DNA from: Salvelinus alpinus
Lineage: Eukaryota; Chordata; Actinopteri; Salmoniformes; Salmonidae
Assembly (NCBI RefSeq): GCF_045679555.1
Contig: NC_092100.1
Coordinates: 33,357,106 to 33,421,105, forward strand
Reading direction: 5' to 3'
Length of the DNA stretch: 64,000 nt
The notes under the pieces are model-generated. The model was not told where the DNA came from and ran no database searches. It was given only the letters and a program-made list of their open reading frames with translations. Positions 13,667-24,972 of this stretch are shown here, piece after piece; within the stretch, counting starts at the first letter, position 1, and every line of letters starts with the position of its first letter. A program made the position numbers and the translations under genes.

Positions 13667-16600
13667 ACGACAAGTGCCATGGGATCTTTAATGACATCAG
13701 AGAGTCAGGACACCCGTTTAACGTCCCATCCAAAGACGGCACCCTACACAGGGCAGTGTCCCCAATATCATCAACCATGTGTAGTTAGCTAGTGATTATG
13801 TTAAGATTGATTGTTTTTTATAAGATAAGTTTAATGCTAGCTAGCAACTTACCTTGGCTTCTTGCTGCCCTCACGTAACAGGTAGTCAGCCTGCCACGTA
13901 GGCTCCTCGTGGAGCGCAATGTAAGGCAGGTGGTTAGAGCGTTGGACAAGTAACCAGAAGGTTGCAAAAACAAATCCCCGAGCTGACAAGGTAAAAATGT
14001 GTCATTCTGCCCCTGAACAAGGCAGTTAACTCACCGTTCCTAGGCCATCATTGAAAATAAGAATGTGTTCTTAACTGACTTGCCTAGTTAAATCAAGGTG
14101 TAATTTTTTAAAATTATAATAAATAAAATCGTCCACAATCGGTGTACAAAAATATTGTTGTGAAAACTTGAAATCGGCCCTAATTAATCGGCCATTCCGA
14201 TTAATCGGCCGACCTCTAGTTCAGACCTTTAGGAAACATGGTGGACAAACGGTGAATCCAATACAATTCTCTTCTCTGTAATAGATTATCAGTATCTCCC
14301 CCTCCTAGGAGGCTTAACATGTTCAATACCAATGTATCTCAGAGAGCTGATGTTGTGACGAGCTTCCATGAAATGCGCAGCAATAGGCGTTTCTCTGAAG
14401 AGTCCTGATATTACTCCTGTGTTCTGCAATCCTTGTTTTCAGAGCTAGTTGAATTTTATCCTACATAGTATAGACTACAAATAAACTTGATCAGGTATAC
14501 CATATTTTTTGTGGAACACGTAATGATGCCTGCAATCTTAATGGCCTTGCCCGTGATAGGGTGATTGAACTTTTGAATTTGTTTGTAAAGTTACACGGCC
14601 GCATCTGTAATTATCGTTTGGCACATTTTGTCTAGGAAGGTGCTACGCCGCATCGGTGGAAGATCAGACCTCACCACCATGTGACTGATGTTGGGGGTGC
14701 TTCTGAAAACTACCCGTGGGGGTTCTTTAAACGTCTTTTCCAGTTGTGGATCAGTGCTAAAGATGGGTCATTGTTTTTTAATGATGTGGTCGAACTGTTT
14801 GCCAAGTGGGGAGTATTGAAGGAAGCATTGAACTCGTTGGTCAGGGGGTTTGGGGTGGATAAGCATTCGTGAGCAGTCATAACCATTTTGAAGTAACTTG
14901 TCTCTTTGCATTGTCTTCTGCAAGAAGAGCAAAAGTCAACGTTTCTCATAATTTATCGCCATTCTTACTTCATGTTTGCATCGCTGTTTAGAAGTTGGTT
15001 TGTTTCTCCGCTTTTATTTTCAAACTAACCACAGAGTGACTAATACGTAATACCAAATCCTCAACTCACAACTATCTAATGCATTCCAACACAAATACAC
15101 AACTCTGAAGGAGGTAGGCGTACCTGTAACCACACATGTCAACTTCACATTACAGTTCTCTGACACAGCCTTGGATTTAACGGTGGTCTCAAATACAGGC
15201 TGGGTGTCCTCAGTCAGCTGAGCCATCACACCGAACAATGTACTCCTGGAGAGAGAAAGGGTGCTTTAGCTTGAGTGTCTGTTCTTCAGGGCATGTGCTA
15301 AAGTACTTTCCAATGAGAAGGCCAATATTTCAGGGATCTTTTAGCCAACCTTTATTCTGTACATTGTTTATTCCAGGCAGGGGAAGAAGGCAGTTACTTA
15401 TCATTACTGATTGTGAAGGGAGATTGCTCTCTCAAACATTAAACATTTCTCAGCAGTTGAAAAAGTGACATGGTAAAAGTACTTACAAAGTTATATTTTC
15501 AACAATGTCATATCAATGAAATTGTATATCAACGTCAATGTTCAATAACATCAAAGTCAATATAACAGGTTCACTTACAGCATTGTTAAAAACCGGTGTA
15601 GATTTGCTCTTTCACTCTTGGGGGTAAACCGGGATGTGTGGTTAAGATGTTAGTTGGAATAGGTGTTGTAAAAGTATGCATTACCTCGATGACCTGGATT
15701 GAGAATACCTTGAGTAGCTATTCAGAGAGAAGGCAAATAAAGGCAGCCCATCAGACATATTGGTGGTTTTGTGTCTTAGATTCTCTTACACGGGACTCAG
15801 TTGTGTTTATAAAGTAGGCTACAAAAGAGATTCTTACTGGTATTCTAAGAGTTGTGCTTTTCTTAAGAATGCTGAAATACTGTTACTTGGTTATTACTTG
15901 CCATGTAGCATTTTGGACTTCAGGAAACAATCCACAGATATGTTGAGATGGCCGAAATATCTAATGAATGTGTGTGGTGGACAAAGTCGCACTGAAACGT
16001 CAAGCGTCACACTGAAACGCGTAAGAAGAGGTGATCTACCTGTTTTCAGGCCTGACATTGGAGAGGTAGTTGCTGCTCTCCAAGCGGCCATTCGAAGAGC
16101 TGACCTCCTCCTCATTGTAGCTTCCGCCGGACCTCCCGTTACCAGAGTAAGAACGGGTCATTGGTCTTCTGGAAGTCATTGTCCACTCAACAGATATTCC
16201 CACAAATATAAAGGAAATGTGTCTACTACAGCAGACTGCTCCTTGAGTAAAAAATGCTCAGCTTGTCATGGATCAAAGCCCCAGGTTCAAGTTGCAGTGT
16301 CTTACCGGTGTAAGAGTAGCTGGAAAAGAAAGGAGAAAACAGCTGTGAATACTGTTAAAAGTTGGTCTAGGTTAGTCTGGGAAACCATTCACTCATTCGA
16401 ATAGATCCTCGAAGAAAATATTACCTGTATGCTCCTTTCTCAAGCAATGCAACAATTATCAAAACTCCAAAGTAATTCAGACAGTGGCAACTGCTTTCCT
16501 TTGACCAAGCTAAGCAGTTGCAATGAAAAAGGTATAAATGTGAACCGTTATCAGGCTCTACAAGGGTTATTAGGAGTCAAACTGAACCCTTAGACATTAT

Positions 16601-16735
16601 TTTAGAATTCAGAGGTTAACATTGAACTCAAACACTTCTTGGTTGAAACAAAAGTTGATGAATTTGTGAACTTACCATTGATAGGCTTTTCAGAGTCCCA
16701 GAGGCAAAGCTCTGACTGCAATTGTCAATCATACA
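1..16735 (-). CDS. alpk3: ALPK3-like alpha-protein kinase gene, 5' half (whole-gene entry)
   Basis: Five coding exons on the minus strand (16179-16040, 15245-15124, 9805-9688, 9539-8114, 1218-1) join in frame to 1008 codons and leave the window still open. The N-terminus ([12 protein letters not shown] then [14 protein letters not shown]) and the first Ig domain ([39 protein letters not shown]) match human ALPK3 as I remember it, better than ALPK2. The Ig domain spans about residues 60-150. The rest is low-complexity, charged and probably disordered. The second Ig and the alpha-kinase domain of the family must lie left of base 1. In the family ALPK3 is a striated-muscle protein (M-band/nuclear envelope) needed for cardiomyocyte maturation. 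All visible introns have GT/AG borders and the frame is intact, so this looks like a working gene. Transcription diverges from the paracaspase gene at 26.6 kb. Confidence 0.9.
1645..1879. mobile_element. MITE-like inverted-repeat element
   Basis: The ends are an imperfect inverted repeat: GGTAATACTTTATTTGGAT at left, and the complement of GGTGACACTTTATTTGGAT at right. The middle has degenerate CCTAACCCTTA-like words. It has no coding capacity and lies in alpk3 intron 4. The superfamily is not assigned. Confidence 0.5.
2417..2902 (-). mobile_element. Solo LTR (gypsy-like) with 5-bp TSD
   Basis: It starts TGTAACGG and ends GTGACA, i.e. TG...CA. It is flanked by a perfect 5-bp duplication TAATT (2412-2416 and 2903-2907). 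No internal retroviral genes remain. An internal hairpin is formed by ATATGGCTCTCAAT and ATTGAGAGCCATAT near 2735-2790. The strand is chosen by resemblance to other LTRs here and is uncertain. Confidence 0.75.
2903..3725. other. alpk3 intron 4 segment, nothing recognised
   Basis: AT-rich intronic sequence between the solo LTR and a Tc1 copy. Short frames show no family resemblance and no repeat ends were found. Confidence 0.5.
3726..7294 (+). mobile_element. Tc1/mariner copy, split by a hAT insertion
   Basis: The left end CAGTACCAGTCAAAAT follows a TA (3724-3725). The right end is decayed (GTCCAAACTTTTGACTTAGT). The same family occurs at 46.7-48.0 kb. Transposase remnants include the catalytic-core text [14 protein letters not shown]-like near 4380-4430 and a DNDPKHTS block near 4550. 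Multiple stops and an N-terminal deletion make it dead. Bases 4684-7055 belong to a later hAT insertion. Confidence 0.8.
4684..7055. mobile_element. hAT element nested in the Tc1 copy
   Basis: The ends are TAGGGCTG and CAGCCCTA. The element is flanked by a perfect 8-bp duplication GTTGGACC (4676-4683 and 7056-7063), the hAT hallmark. Excising it in silico rejoins the Tc1 text (GATGAGTTGGACC-ACAGAG), matching the uninterrupted copy at about 47.68 kb. The 2.37 kb interior is AT-rich with no recognisable transposase, so it is probably non-autonomous. Confidence 0.88.
7295..8113. other. alpk3 intron 4 segment, nothing recognised
   Basis: Intronic sequence between the Tc1 copy and coding exon 4. 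No repeat ends, RNA gene or convincing exon were seen. Confidence 0.5.
8114..9539 (-). CDS. alpk3: alpk3 coding exon 4 (end of Ig domain plus long disordered region)
   Basis: Acceptor TTTTTGCAG|CTGCAC and donor CAGTGAG|GTAAGT. It encodes 475 residues plus one base. It opens with the end of the Ig domain ([19 protein letters not shown]) and the ALPK3-type helix [21 protein letters not shown] Lys/Arg/Glu-rich tail, a short [12 protein letters not shown] repeat, a strongly charged stretch ([13 protein letters not shown]), a His-rich tract around HHDHHH, and a hydrophobic patch ([13 protein letters not shown]) follow. The remainder is Pro/Glu-rich and likely unstructured. One large exon for this region is typical of the family. 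Plus-strand open frames here are antisense shadows. Confidence 0.92.
9688..9805 (-). CDS. alpk3: alpk3 coding exon 3 (middle of Ig domain)
   Basis: Acceptor CCATAG|GTAACC and donor TACAA|GTAAGT, minus strand. It encodes [20 protein letters not shown], then [18 protein letters not shown]. The Ig-fold tryptophan (LTWY) and the [14 protein letters not shown] signature of ALPK3 are present. It leaves in phase 2 and the next exon completes an Asn codon. Confidence 0.93.
10612..11831 (-). mobile_element. Tc1/mariner copy with dead transposase
   Basis: TA target duplications flank it (10610-10611, 11832-11833). The ends pair as CACTACAGGACCAAAAGTA and the complement of CACTATATATACACAAGTA. The transposase frame at 11454-10774 (minus) holds [19 protein letters not shown] and [15 protein letters not shown]. 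The second catalytic position reads HYNAPVH where Tc1 proteins have DNAPVH, and the third reads IQHLW rather than IEHLW. It is therefore inactive. It sits in alpk3 intron 2. Confidence 0.85.
13440..13790 (-). repeat. Deu-domain SINE (OS-SINE1-like)
   Basis: The minus strand reads GGATGGGACGTTAAACGGG, then GTCCTGACTCTCTGATGTC and CATTAAAGATCCCATGGC. This is the conserved Deu core shared by DeuSINEs such as salmonid OS-SINE1. The tail (AATGAGAACGTGTTCTCAG) resembles fish L2 LINE 3' ends. The 5S-like head is not evident, so the copy is probably 5'-truncated. Confidence 0.7.
13915..14110 (+). repeat. HpaI-type salmonid SINE
   Basis: The tRNA-related head (GGTTAGAGCGTTGGAC), CCCCGAGCTGACAAGG, then CCCCTGAACAAGGCAGTTAA with an HpaI site GTTAAC at 14025, and the tail ending TTAAATCAAGG match the HpaI SINE family of salmonids. 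The second copy at 41.4 kb is in the opposite orientation. Confidence 0.75.
14219..15123. other. alpk3 intron 2 segment, probable decayed Tc1-like text
   Basis: Mostly unassigned. Around 14,540-14,650 a short stretch (GCCTGCAATCTTAATGGC, GTGCTACGCCGCATC) looks like a decayed transposon coding region. I cannot place it in a family. Confidence 0.3.
15124..15245 (-). CDS. alpk3: alpk3 coding exon 2 (start of Ig domain)
   Basis: Acceptor CTCTCTCCAG|GAGTAC and donor TTACAG|GTACGC, minus strand. It encodes [20 protein letters not shown] and onward to KLTCVVTG, the first strands of the N-terminal Ig domain including its first cysteine. It is very close to human ALPK3 in this region (AQLTEETQPLFETT). 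It enters with one base and leaves in phase 1. Confidence 0.92.
16040..16179 (-). CDS. alpk3: alpk3 coding exon 1 (start codon)
   Basis: The start is ATG at 16179 in the context GGACAATGA. It encodes 46 residues beginning [15 protein letters not shown], rich in Ser, Arg and Gly, ending [11 protein letters not shown] plus two bases of an Arg codon. The YLSNVRPE stretch matches human ALPK3 near its N-terminus (YLLSVRPE). The donor is ACAG|GTAGAT. Phase 2 joins to the next exon to give R-S-T, as in human. Confidence 0.85.
16676..16735 (-). other. alpk3: Probable non-coding first exon of alpk3
   Basis: On the minus strand this ends in a strong donor (CAATG|GTAAGTTC). Its upstream end is set about 25-30 bp downstream of the TATA box and is approximate. 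It has no usable ATG, so it would be 5' UTR spliced to the exon holding the start codon at 16179. Another weak donor at about 16427 could mark an extra 5' UTR exon. Confidence 0.45.
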
Positions 16736-16759
16736 CATGCTTGTGGTGCCAGCAGGACC

Positions 16760-16769
16760 CTATTTATAG
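16760..16769 (-). promoter_or_regulatory. TATA box overlapping a MEF2 site, alpk3 promoter
   Basis: CTATTTATAG (minus strand CTATAAATAG) fits both a TATA box and the MEF2 consensus YTAWWWWTAR exactly. It lies about 85 bp upstream of a good splice donor (CAATG|GTAAGT, minus strand) at 16676/16675, so a short first exon fits between them. CANNTG E-box-like hexamers occur nearby, for example CACATG near 16734. A MEF2 site suits a muscle gene. Promoter activity is inferred. Confidence 0.6.
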
Positions 16770-16799
16770 CAGGCCTACAAATAGGTGCAAGTGCACATC

Positions 16800-17427
16800 A
16801 CATTTTCCTAAACCAGCCTTCAGACATGTATTCAACAAGAGAACGCTATTTTGCTCTGAGAACAAATCAATGTTCTCCAAATTTGAAAAAAATATTTAAA
16901 ATAGAAATACCAAGAGAAAACAGATCATTATACACTACCATAGTTGACCAAGAAAGGTCATGTCAAAAACACAACCTCTTAACATGTTGACAGCAGTGAG
17001 TATAGACTCACATCTAGGTGGGACACTGTGTTGGTGAAAGACTTATTGCAAAACACTGATATGTCATGTGTTCAGAGATACTTGGGGATTTATTTCATGA
17101 GGTAGATGATGACGACCTAAGCATGCTTGTTTCTTACTCAGGACAGCCCTCTCCCTTGATACTGCCTGCCCCTCAAGAGTTCTTCCAAAACACCCTTGAG
17201 AATAAATTCAGCCATCTGATCACATTGCTTCATTTTCCAAACATAAGATTGCCTGCTTAGGTTACACAGTAAGGTCACAGAGGACTACCAGGGTATTACA
17301 TAAAATAAATGAACTGTATTGCTGTTGAATTCCAAATCTAAACTAATGAGCACAAGAGTTGTAGTTTCATAACATTAAAATAAGTTTATTTTTAGACAAA
17401 AAAAAGCAACAGGCCTATCTATTTTTT
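16800..17427. other. alpk3 upstream region, nothing recognised
   Basis: Upstream of the alpk3 promoter on the minus strand. No exon or repeat boundary was recognised. A plus-strand frame at 17066-17260 has no splice or family support. Confidence 0.4.
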
Positions 17428-17715
17428 ATTATAAACTGGGTGGTTCGAGCCCTGAATGCTAATTGGCTGACAGGCGTGGTATATCAGACCATATACCACG
17501 GGTATGACAAAACATTTATTTTTACTGCTGTAATTACATTGCTAACCAGTTTATAATAGCAATAAGGAACCTCAGGGATTTTGATATATGGCCAATATAC
17601 TGTACCACGGCTAAGGGCTGTATCCAGGCACTCCGCGCTGCGTTGTGCGTAAGAACAACCCTTAGCCGTGGTATTTTGGCCATATACCACACCCCCTCGG
17701 GCCTTATTGCTTAAA
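17428..17715. repeat. Dispersed hairpin-forming salmonid repeat
   Basis: It begins TTATAAACTGGGTGGTTCG and ends CCCCTCGGGCCTTATTGCT. The inner words GTGGTATATCAGACCATATA and TTTTGGCCATATACCAC, with CTAAGGGCTG/CAACCCTTAG, pair within the element. Two related copies lie at 20.39-20.80 kb. It is non-coding. Confidence 0.65.
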
Positions 17716-18289
17716 TATACATTATATGAAGAACAAAATCCTTCTTAAGTGCTTCAGAAGCAAGGTTGGGTAGGTTAGGCTACTTTCTAAATGTTTTCTG
17801 TTACATTTACTAGTTAACTGAACAAAATTGTAATCATTAATGTAACTTTTGGATTACCCAAACTCAGTAATGTAATCTGATTACTTTTACATTACTTTCC
17901 CCTTAAGAGGCATTAGAAGAAGACAAAAACAATACAGCAAACACATTTGATGTGTCATCATAGTGGTCTCTGACTTGTGGTCAGACTCGCTCAGGTGGAG
18001 CAAACTTAAACTTGCTATTTCTTTCAATGCTGATTTGAATGTCATTGAGAAAACAGAAAGGTGTCATAGTGTATTTCTTCGCAAACATCCTTTCTGAAAT
18101 GAAAAGTAATCCAATAAATAATCATCTAGTTTTTCAAAAGTTCAGTGTCTGTAATCCGATTTCAATATTTTAGCTGGTAATTTAACTGTAATAATTTACA
18201 GTTAAATCAATTTATAATCAATTTATAATCAATTTACCCTGTTCAGAAGTGAGAAGGTTGGTGAGAGCATTGTTGACAGTGTTGAGAGC

Positions 18290-18420
18290 ATTGAGGTATA
18301 AAAGAGAGAGACATCTGAAGAAACTCAAAAAAGACAGTAACATTAACTGTACTTTTTGTGATGAGCATCCAGAAACAGTTTTGCATTTATTTTGGCATTG
18401 TCTACAGGTAAAAAATATAA
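18290..18420 (+). pseudogene. LINE-1-type ORF2 C-terminal fragment
   Basis: The frame at 18249-18449 encodes NCTFCDEHPETVLHLFWHC. This is the CxxC...H...C motif near the C-terminus of L1-type reverse transcriptases. Nothing else of the element remains. Confidence 0.6.
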
Positions 18421-18699
18421 TGGCAAGATATTTGTATATTTATTGGTGATAATATTCTTGATGACTTTTGTTTATTATGGGAGAATGTGCAGTTTGGTTT
18501 CCTTAACTACAATAAGGATAAAGAAAAAACAATTTGACCTCTTTTTAAATGTAATTGTGCTAATGGAAAAATGTCATATTCAGAAAATCACTAATAAAAA
18601 AACACTTCCTTGTTTTCTAGTACATTAAGATCATTCTAGATTATTTGAATAAGAAAGCTGTAAAAACAGTCAATGTGTCTTTTAAGGCCTTTGTACAGC

Positions 18700-19300
18700 C
18701 AGTGGTGTAAAGTACTTAAGTAAAAATACTTTAAAGTACTACTTAAGTAGTTTTGGGGGGAATTTGTACTTTAGTTTACTATTTATATTTTTGACAACTT
18801 TTACTTTTCTACATTCTTAAAGAAAATAATGTACTTTTTACTGCATACATTTTCGCTGAAAAGGTACTCGTTACATTTTTAATGCTTAGTAGGACAGAAA
18901 ATGGGCCAAATTCCACACTTATCAAAATAACATCCCTGGTCATCTCTATTGCCTCTGATCTGGTGAACTCATTAAACACAAATGCTTCATTTGTAAATTA
19001 TGTCTGTGTTTTGGAGTATGCCCCTGGCTATCCATAAATTTAAAAAACAAGACAATTGTGCTGTCTGGTTTGCTTAATTTAAGGAATTTGAAATGATTCA
19101 TACTTTTACTTTTGATACTTAGGTATATTTTAGCAATTACATTTACTTTTGATAATTAAGTATATTTATAACAAAATACTTTTAGACTTTTACTCAAGTA
19201 ATATTTTACTGGGTGGCTTTCACTTTTACTTGAGTCATTTTCTATTAAGGTATCTTTACTTTTACTCAAGTATGACAGTTAGGTACTTTTCCCACCACTG
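18700..19300. mobile_element. hAT MITE, CAGTGGTG family, copy 1
   Basis: Inverted ends are CAGTGGTGTAAAGTACTT and AGGTACTTTTCCCACCACTG. The 8-bp flanks are TGTACAGC (18692-18699) and TGTATAGC (19301-19308), 7 of 8 identical. It is non-coding. Confidence 0.82.
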
Positions 19301-20392
19301 TGTATAGCCTAATCTGTCATTTATTGTACCCCCTAGCATATAGCGTTTATATGTTGTTCCTGTTTGTTTGTTGGTTTGCTTGTATACGTGCTATACGTGT
19401 ATGTGAATGTATAAAATGTGCCCTGGAGTCAATTCTGTATTTAGAATGGATTTCCAATTCAAAAATGTTGCTGATGGATATCCCAAAAATATTTGGCCTC
19501 ATATACTACATACAGTACGGTAATAGGTGGGTATCATTGTTCCGGGAAAAGGATGTTCTGTTTTTTGTTGATATAAAGTTTTGAGGATTTACAAGAGTTA
19601 CATTCTCTACTATAGTTTGTAAAGGCCATCTTACATTCTCTACTCTAGTTTGTTTAATGCCATCGGGTGAATGCTGTTACAGACAGTGTGGCATGTGCAT
19701 GGTGTTTGGTCGCATTTCAGGTATGTACAATACATTGATAACCGGTAGCCTACACAATAACCCTCTCTAACAATAGAAATGTGTTGATACATTTTCCAAT
19801 ACCATACTATTTGCCTGTTTGACTTTAGTTTAATTTAAGCATACCTCTCACAATTACAACAATTAACATAGGCCTAGTTGTTTTTAAAAATTATCTATGA
19901 CAATAATTGAGTAATTATCAATGCACTCATAATTTTATAACATATATGTATTTTCTTGACTTCCAAGAGCTGATACACCATAACACAAAACATATGGGCT
20001 GAGTGTGCAAACAGGAATGTGTTGTGATTCTCTTGACCAGGGTTGCCAGGTTTGGCTTAAATTTTCAACGAAGACCACTCAAAATCAACACACAAGGCCT
20101 CAAAACTGAGGCAAAAAATGTTTTTGCGCAGCATTAGAGGAGTTGCCATATTTATCCAATAAACCCCTTTTCAATAACGCTATTGAGCTCATTTAGAAGA
20201 AATATCGATTTAACATGTAATGACAAGAAGCAAAATTCAGATTTCCATCAAAATAATAATTATTGCAAGCTAACGTGACTAAAGGAATTTGAATATGTAG
20301 CAAGAGAAAGGATAATTTGCCTTTATTAAACTCGCCAGATCATTTACCATCCATCAATGGATGTCCATTTAACTGGTTTGACTGCTATGAAT
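19301..20392. other. Intergenic, nothing recognised
   Basis: AT-rich sequence without recognisable genes or repeat ends between a hAT MITE and a hairpin repeat. Confidence 0.4.
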
Positions 20393-20800
20393 AAGCAATA
20401 AGGCCCGAGGGGGTGTGGTATTTGGCCAATATACAATGCTAAGGGCTGTTCTTAAGCACGTTGCAACGTGGAGTGATATATTGGCCATTTACCACAAACC
20501 ATGAGATACCTTATTGCGATTATAAACTGGTTACAAATGTAATTAGAACAGTAAAAAGTAATGTTTTGTCATACCCGTGGTATATGGTCTGATATATCAC
20601 AGATTTCAGCCAATCAGCATTCAGGGCTCAAACCACCCAGTTTAGAATTGTAATTATCAACTATGTGGTTTGAGCCCTGAATGCTAATTGGCTGACAGCC
20701 GTGATATATCAGACCATATACCACGGGTATGACAGAACATTACTTTTTACTGCTCTAATTACATTTGTAATCAGTTTATAATAGCAATAAGGTACCTCAG
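20393..20800. repeat. Two hairpin repeats in head-to-head orientation
   Basis: An inverted copy (20393-20644) and a partial direct copy (20662-20800) of the repeat seen at 17.43 kb face each other across about 17 bp. Together they form an inverted repeat with arms of roughly 130 bp. Confidence 0.65.
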
Positions 20801-20809
20801 TGCCTTAGA

Positions 20810-21160
20810 CCGCTGCACCACTCGGGAGCATTTCTGGAAGTCCAGGTTCCATTTGCAGCGGGTGGTGTTTAGTTCCAGGGTCCTTAGCTTAGTGATGAGC
20901 TTTGTGGCCACTATGTTGTTGAATGCTGAGCTGTAGTCAATGAACAGCATTCTCACATAGGTGTTCCTTTTCTCCAGGTGGGAAAGGGCTGTCTGGAGTG
21001 CATTTGAGATTGCGTCATGTGTGGATCGGTTGGGGCGGTATGCGAATTGGAATGGGTCTAGGGTTTTCGGGATGATGGTGTTGATGTAAGCCATGACCAG
21101 CCTTTCAACATGAATAGTGAGGCAATTTCGAGGTAAGAAGTGCTTGTGTTGAAGAATAGC
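20810..21160 (-). pseudogene. L2/Rex-like LINE reverse transcriptase fragment
   Basis: The minus strand encodes [20 protein letters not shown] and [17 protein letters not shown] motifs close to those of the element at 59-61 kb. Only about 110 codons survive. Confidence 0.8.
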
Positions 21161-21169
21161 CTTCTGTAA

Positions 21170-21330
21170 TAGGCTACTGAGGGGAGGACGGCTCATAATA
21201 ATGTCTGGAATGGAGTCAATGGAGTGGTATCAACCACATGGAAACCACGTCTTTGATGTGTTTGATACCATTCCCTAGACTCCATTCCAGCCATTATTAT
21301 GAGCTGTCCTCCCCTCAGCAGCCTCCACTG
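21170..21330. mobile_element. Palindromic MITE
   Basis: GGGGAGGACGGCTCATAATA at left pairs with TATTATGAGCTGTCCTCCCC at right. The inner words GGAATGGAGTC and GACTCCATTCC also pair, giving a near full-length hairpin. The right end reads GCAGCCTCCACTG. It is non-coding. Confidence 0.7.
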
Positions 21331-21843
21331 GGATGGGGGTATTTCAATCACAAAATCAAATATCAATAATATGGATATAAACTGAATATGCTTGTCAGCA
21401 ACACCCAGCATTTTTTTTTTTTTTTACCTGTAGCCTAATCTGATTTAATATTACCGTCAATCTAATGCATTCTAACAACAGCTTCATGGCAAAAAGTTTT
21501 TTTTTTTTATAGAGCTATGACCATGGTCACAATTGATAACTTCCAATTGAATTACCTAAACATAGACATTAATAATTGCATAATAACACAAGGCTACAAC
21601 AACAATAAACTGAAGTTATAGGCTACTTATTAAATCAATTTTCCAGCTCCAGGTAGGCAACACAAGTCGCACAAATTGATTAGCAATTATTATAATAAAA
21701 ATGTTTCACCTTTATTTAACCAGGTAGGCCAGTTGAGAACACGTTCTCATTTACAACTGCGACCTGGCTAAGATAAAGCAAAGCAGAGTTACACATGGAA
21801 TAAACAAACGTACAGTCAATAACACAATAGAAAAGTCTATATA

Positions 21844-23475
<1,632 letters not shown>

Positions 23476-24945
23476 TACAGTGTGTGCAAATGAAGTAAGA
23501 TTAGGCTGTTAAGGCAATAAATAGGCCATAGCGGATACTTTTAGAAAGAGAGGGTCCAGATTATCTAGCCCAGCTGATTTGAAGGGGTCCAGATTTTGCA
23601 GCTCTTTCAGAACATCAGCTATCTGGATTTGGGTGAAGGAGAAATGGGGGAGGCTTGGGCAAGTTGTTTTGTGGGGTGCAGATCTGTTGACTGGTGTAGG
23701 GGTAGCCAGGTGGAAAGCATGGCCAGCCGTAGAAAAATGCTTATTGAAATTCTCAATTATCTTGGATTTATCGGTGGTGACAGTGTTTCCTAGCCTCAGT
23801 GCAGTGGGCAGCTGGGAGGAGGTGCTCTTATTCTCCATGGACTTTACAGTGTCCCAGAGTTTGTGCTACAGGATGCAAATTTCTGTTTGAAAAAGCTAGC
23901 CTTTGCTTTCCTAACTGTCTGTGTATATTGGTTCCTAACTTTCCTGAAAAGTTGCATATCGCGGGGGCTATTCGATGCTAATGCAGTACGCAACAGGATG
24001 TTTTTGTGCTGGTCAAGAGCAGTCAGGTCCAGAGTGAACCAAGGGCTATATCTGTTCTTAGTTCTACATTTTTTGAATCGGGCATGCTTATTTAAGATGG
24101 TGAGGAAAGCACTTATAAAGAATAACCAAGCATCCTCTGATGGAATGAGGTCAATATCCTTCCAGGATACCCGGCCAGGTCAATTAGAAAGGCCTGCTCG
24201 CTGAAGTGTTTTAGGGAGAGTTTGACAGTGAAGAGGGGTGGTTGTTTGACTGCGGACCCATTACGGACGCAGGCAATGAGTCAGTGATCGCTGAGATCCT
24301 GGTTGAAGACAGCAGAGGTGTATTTAGAGGACAGGTTGGTCAGGATGATATCTATGAGGGTGCCCGTGTTTACGGATTTAGGGTTGTACCTGGTAGGTTC
24401 CATGATAATTTTTGTGAGATTGAGGGCATCTAGCTTAGATTGTAGGACGGCCGGGGTGTTAAGCATATCCCAGTTTAGGTCACCTAACAGTACAAACTCT
24501 GAAGATAAATGGAGGGCAATTAATTCACATATGGTGTCCAGGCCACAGCTGGGGGCTGAGGGGGGTCTATAACAAGTGGCAACAGTGAGAGACTTATTTA
24601 TGGAAAGGTGGATTTTTAAAAGTAGAAGCTCGAACTGTTTGGGCACAGACCTGGATAGCATGACAGAACTCTGCAGTAGATTGCAACTCCATCCCCTTTG
24701 GCAGTTCTATCTTTTCGGAAAATGTTGTAGTTGGGGATGGGAATTTCAGAACTTTTTGTGGCCTTCCTAAGCCAGGATTCAGACACAGCTAGGACATCAG
24801 GGTTGGCGGAGTGTGCTAACGCAGTGAATAAAACAAACTTAGGGAGGAGGCTTTTGATGTTAACATGCATGAAACCAAGGCTTTTACAGTTACAGAAGTC
24901 CACAAATGAGAGCGCCTGGGGAATAGCAATGGAACTGGGGGCTAC

Positions 24946-24972
24946 AGGGCCTGGGTTAACCTCTTCATCACC
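24946..24972 (-). other. 2A-like motif in the LINE ORF
   Basis: Residues 119-127 of the frame starting at 25326 read GDEEVNPGP after a Leu-rich stretch (LILLLLCSS). The 2A ribosome-skipping consensus is D(V/I)ExNPGP; only the V/I position differs (Glu here). 2A-like motifs are known at the N-termini of some non-LTR retrotransposon proteins. Confidence 0.6.

Larger units (their letters stand above)
12000..14218. mobile_element. hAT element carrying two SINEs
   Basis: Ends TAGAGGTCGACCGATTA and TAATCGGCCGACCTCTA form an inverted repeat. The flanking 8-bp duplications GTTCAAAC (11992-11999) and GTTCAGAC (14219-14226) match at 7 of 8. A tRNA-like T-arm (GGTTCGAGCCC, minus strand, near 12,530) lies inside. 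No transposase was recognised. A Deu-domain SINE and an HpaI-type SINE are nested at its right side. Confidence 0.85.

Noticed and set aside
1-16179. ALPK2 as the identity of the kinase gene
   Set aside because: The [22 protein letters not shown] and [10 protein letters not shown] stretches fit ALPK3 as remembered.
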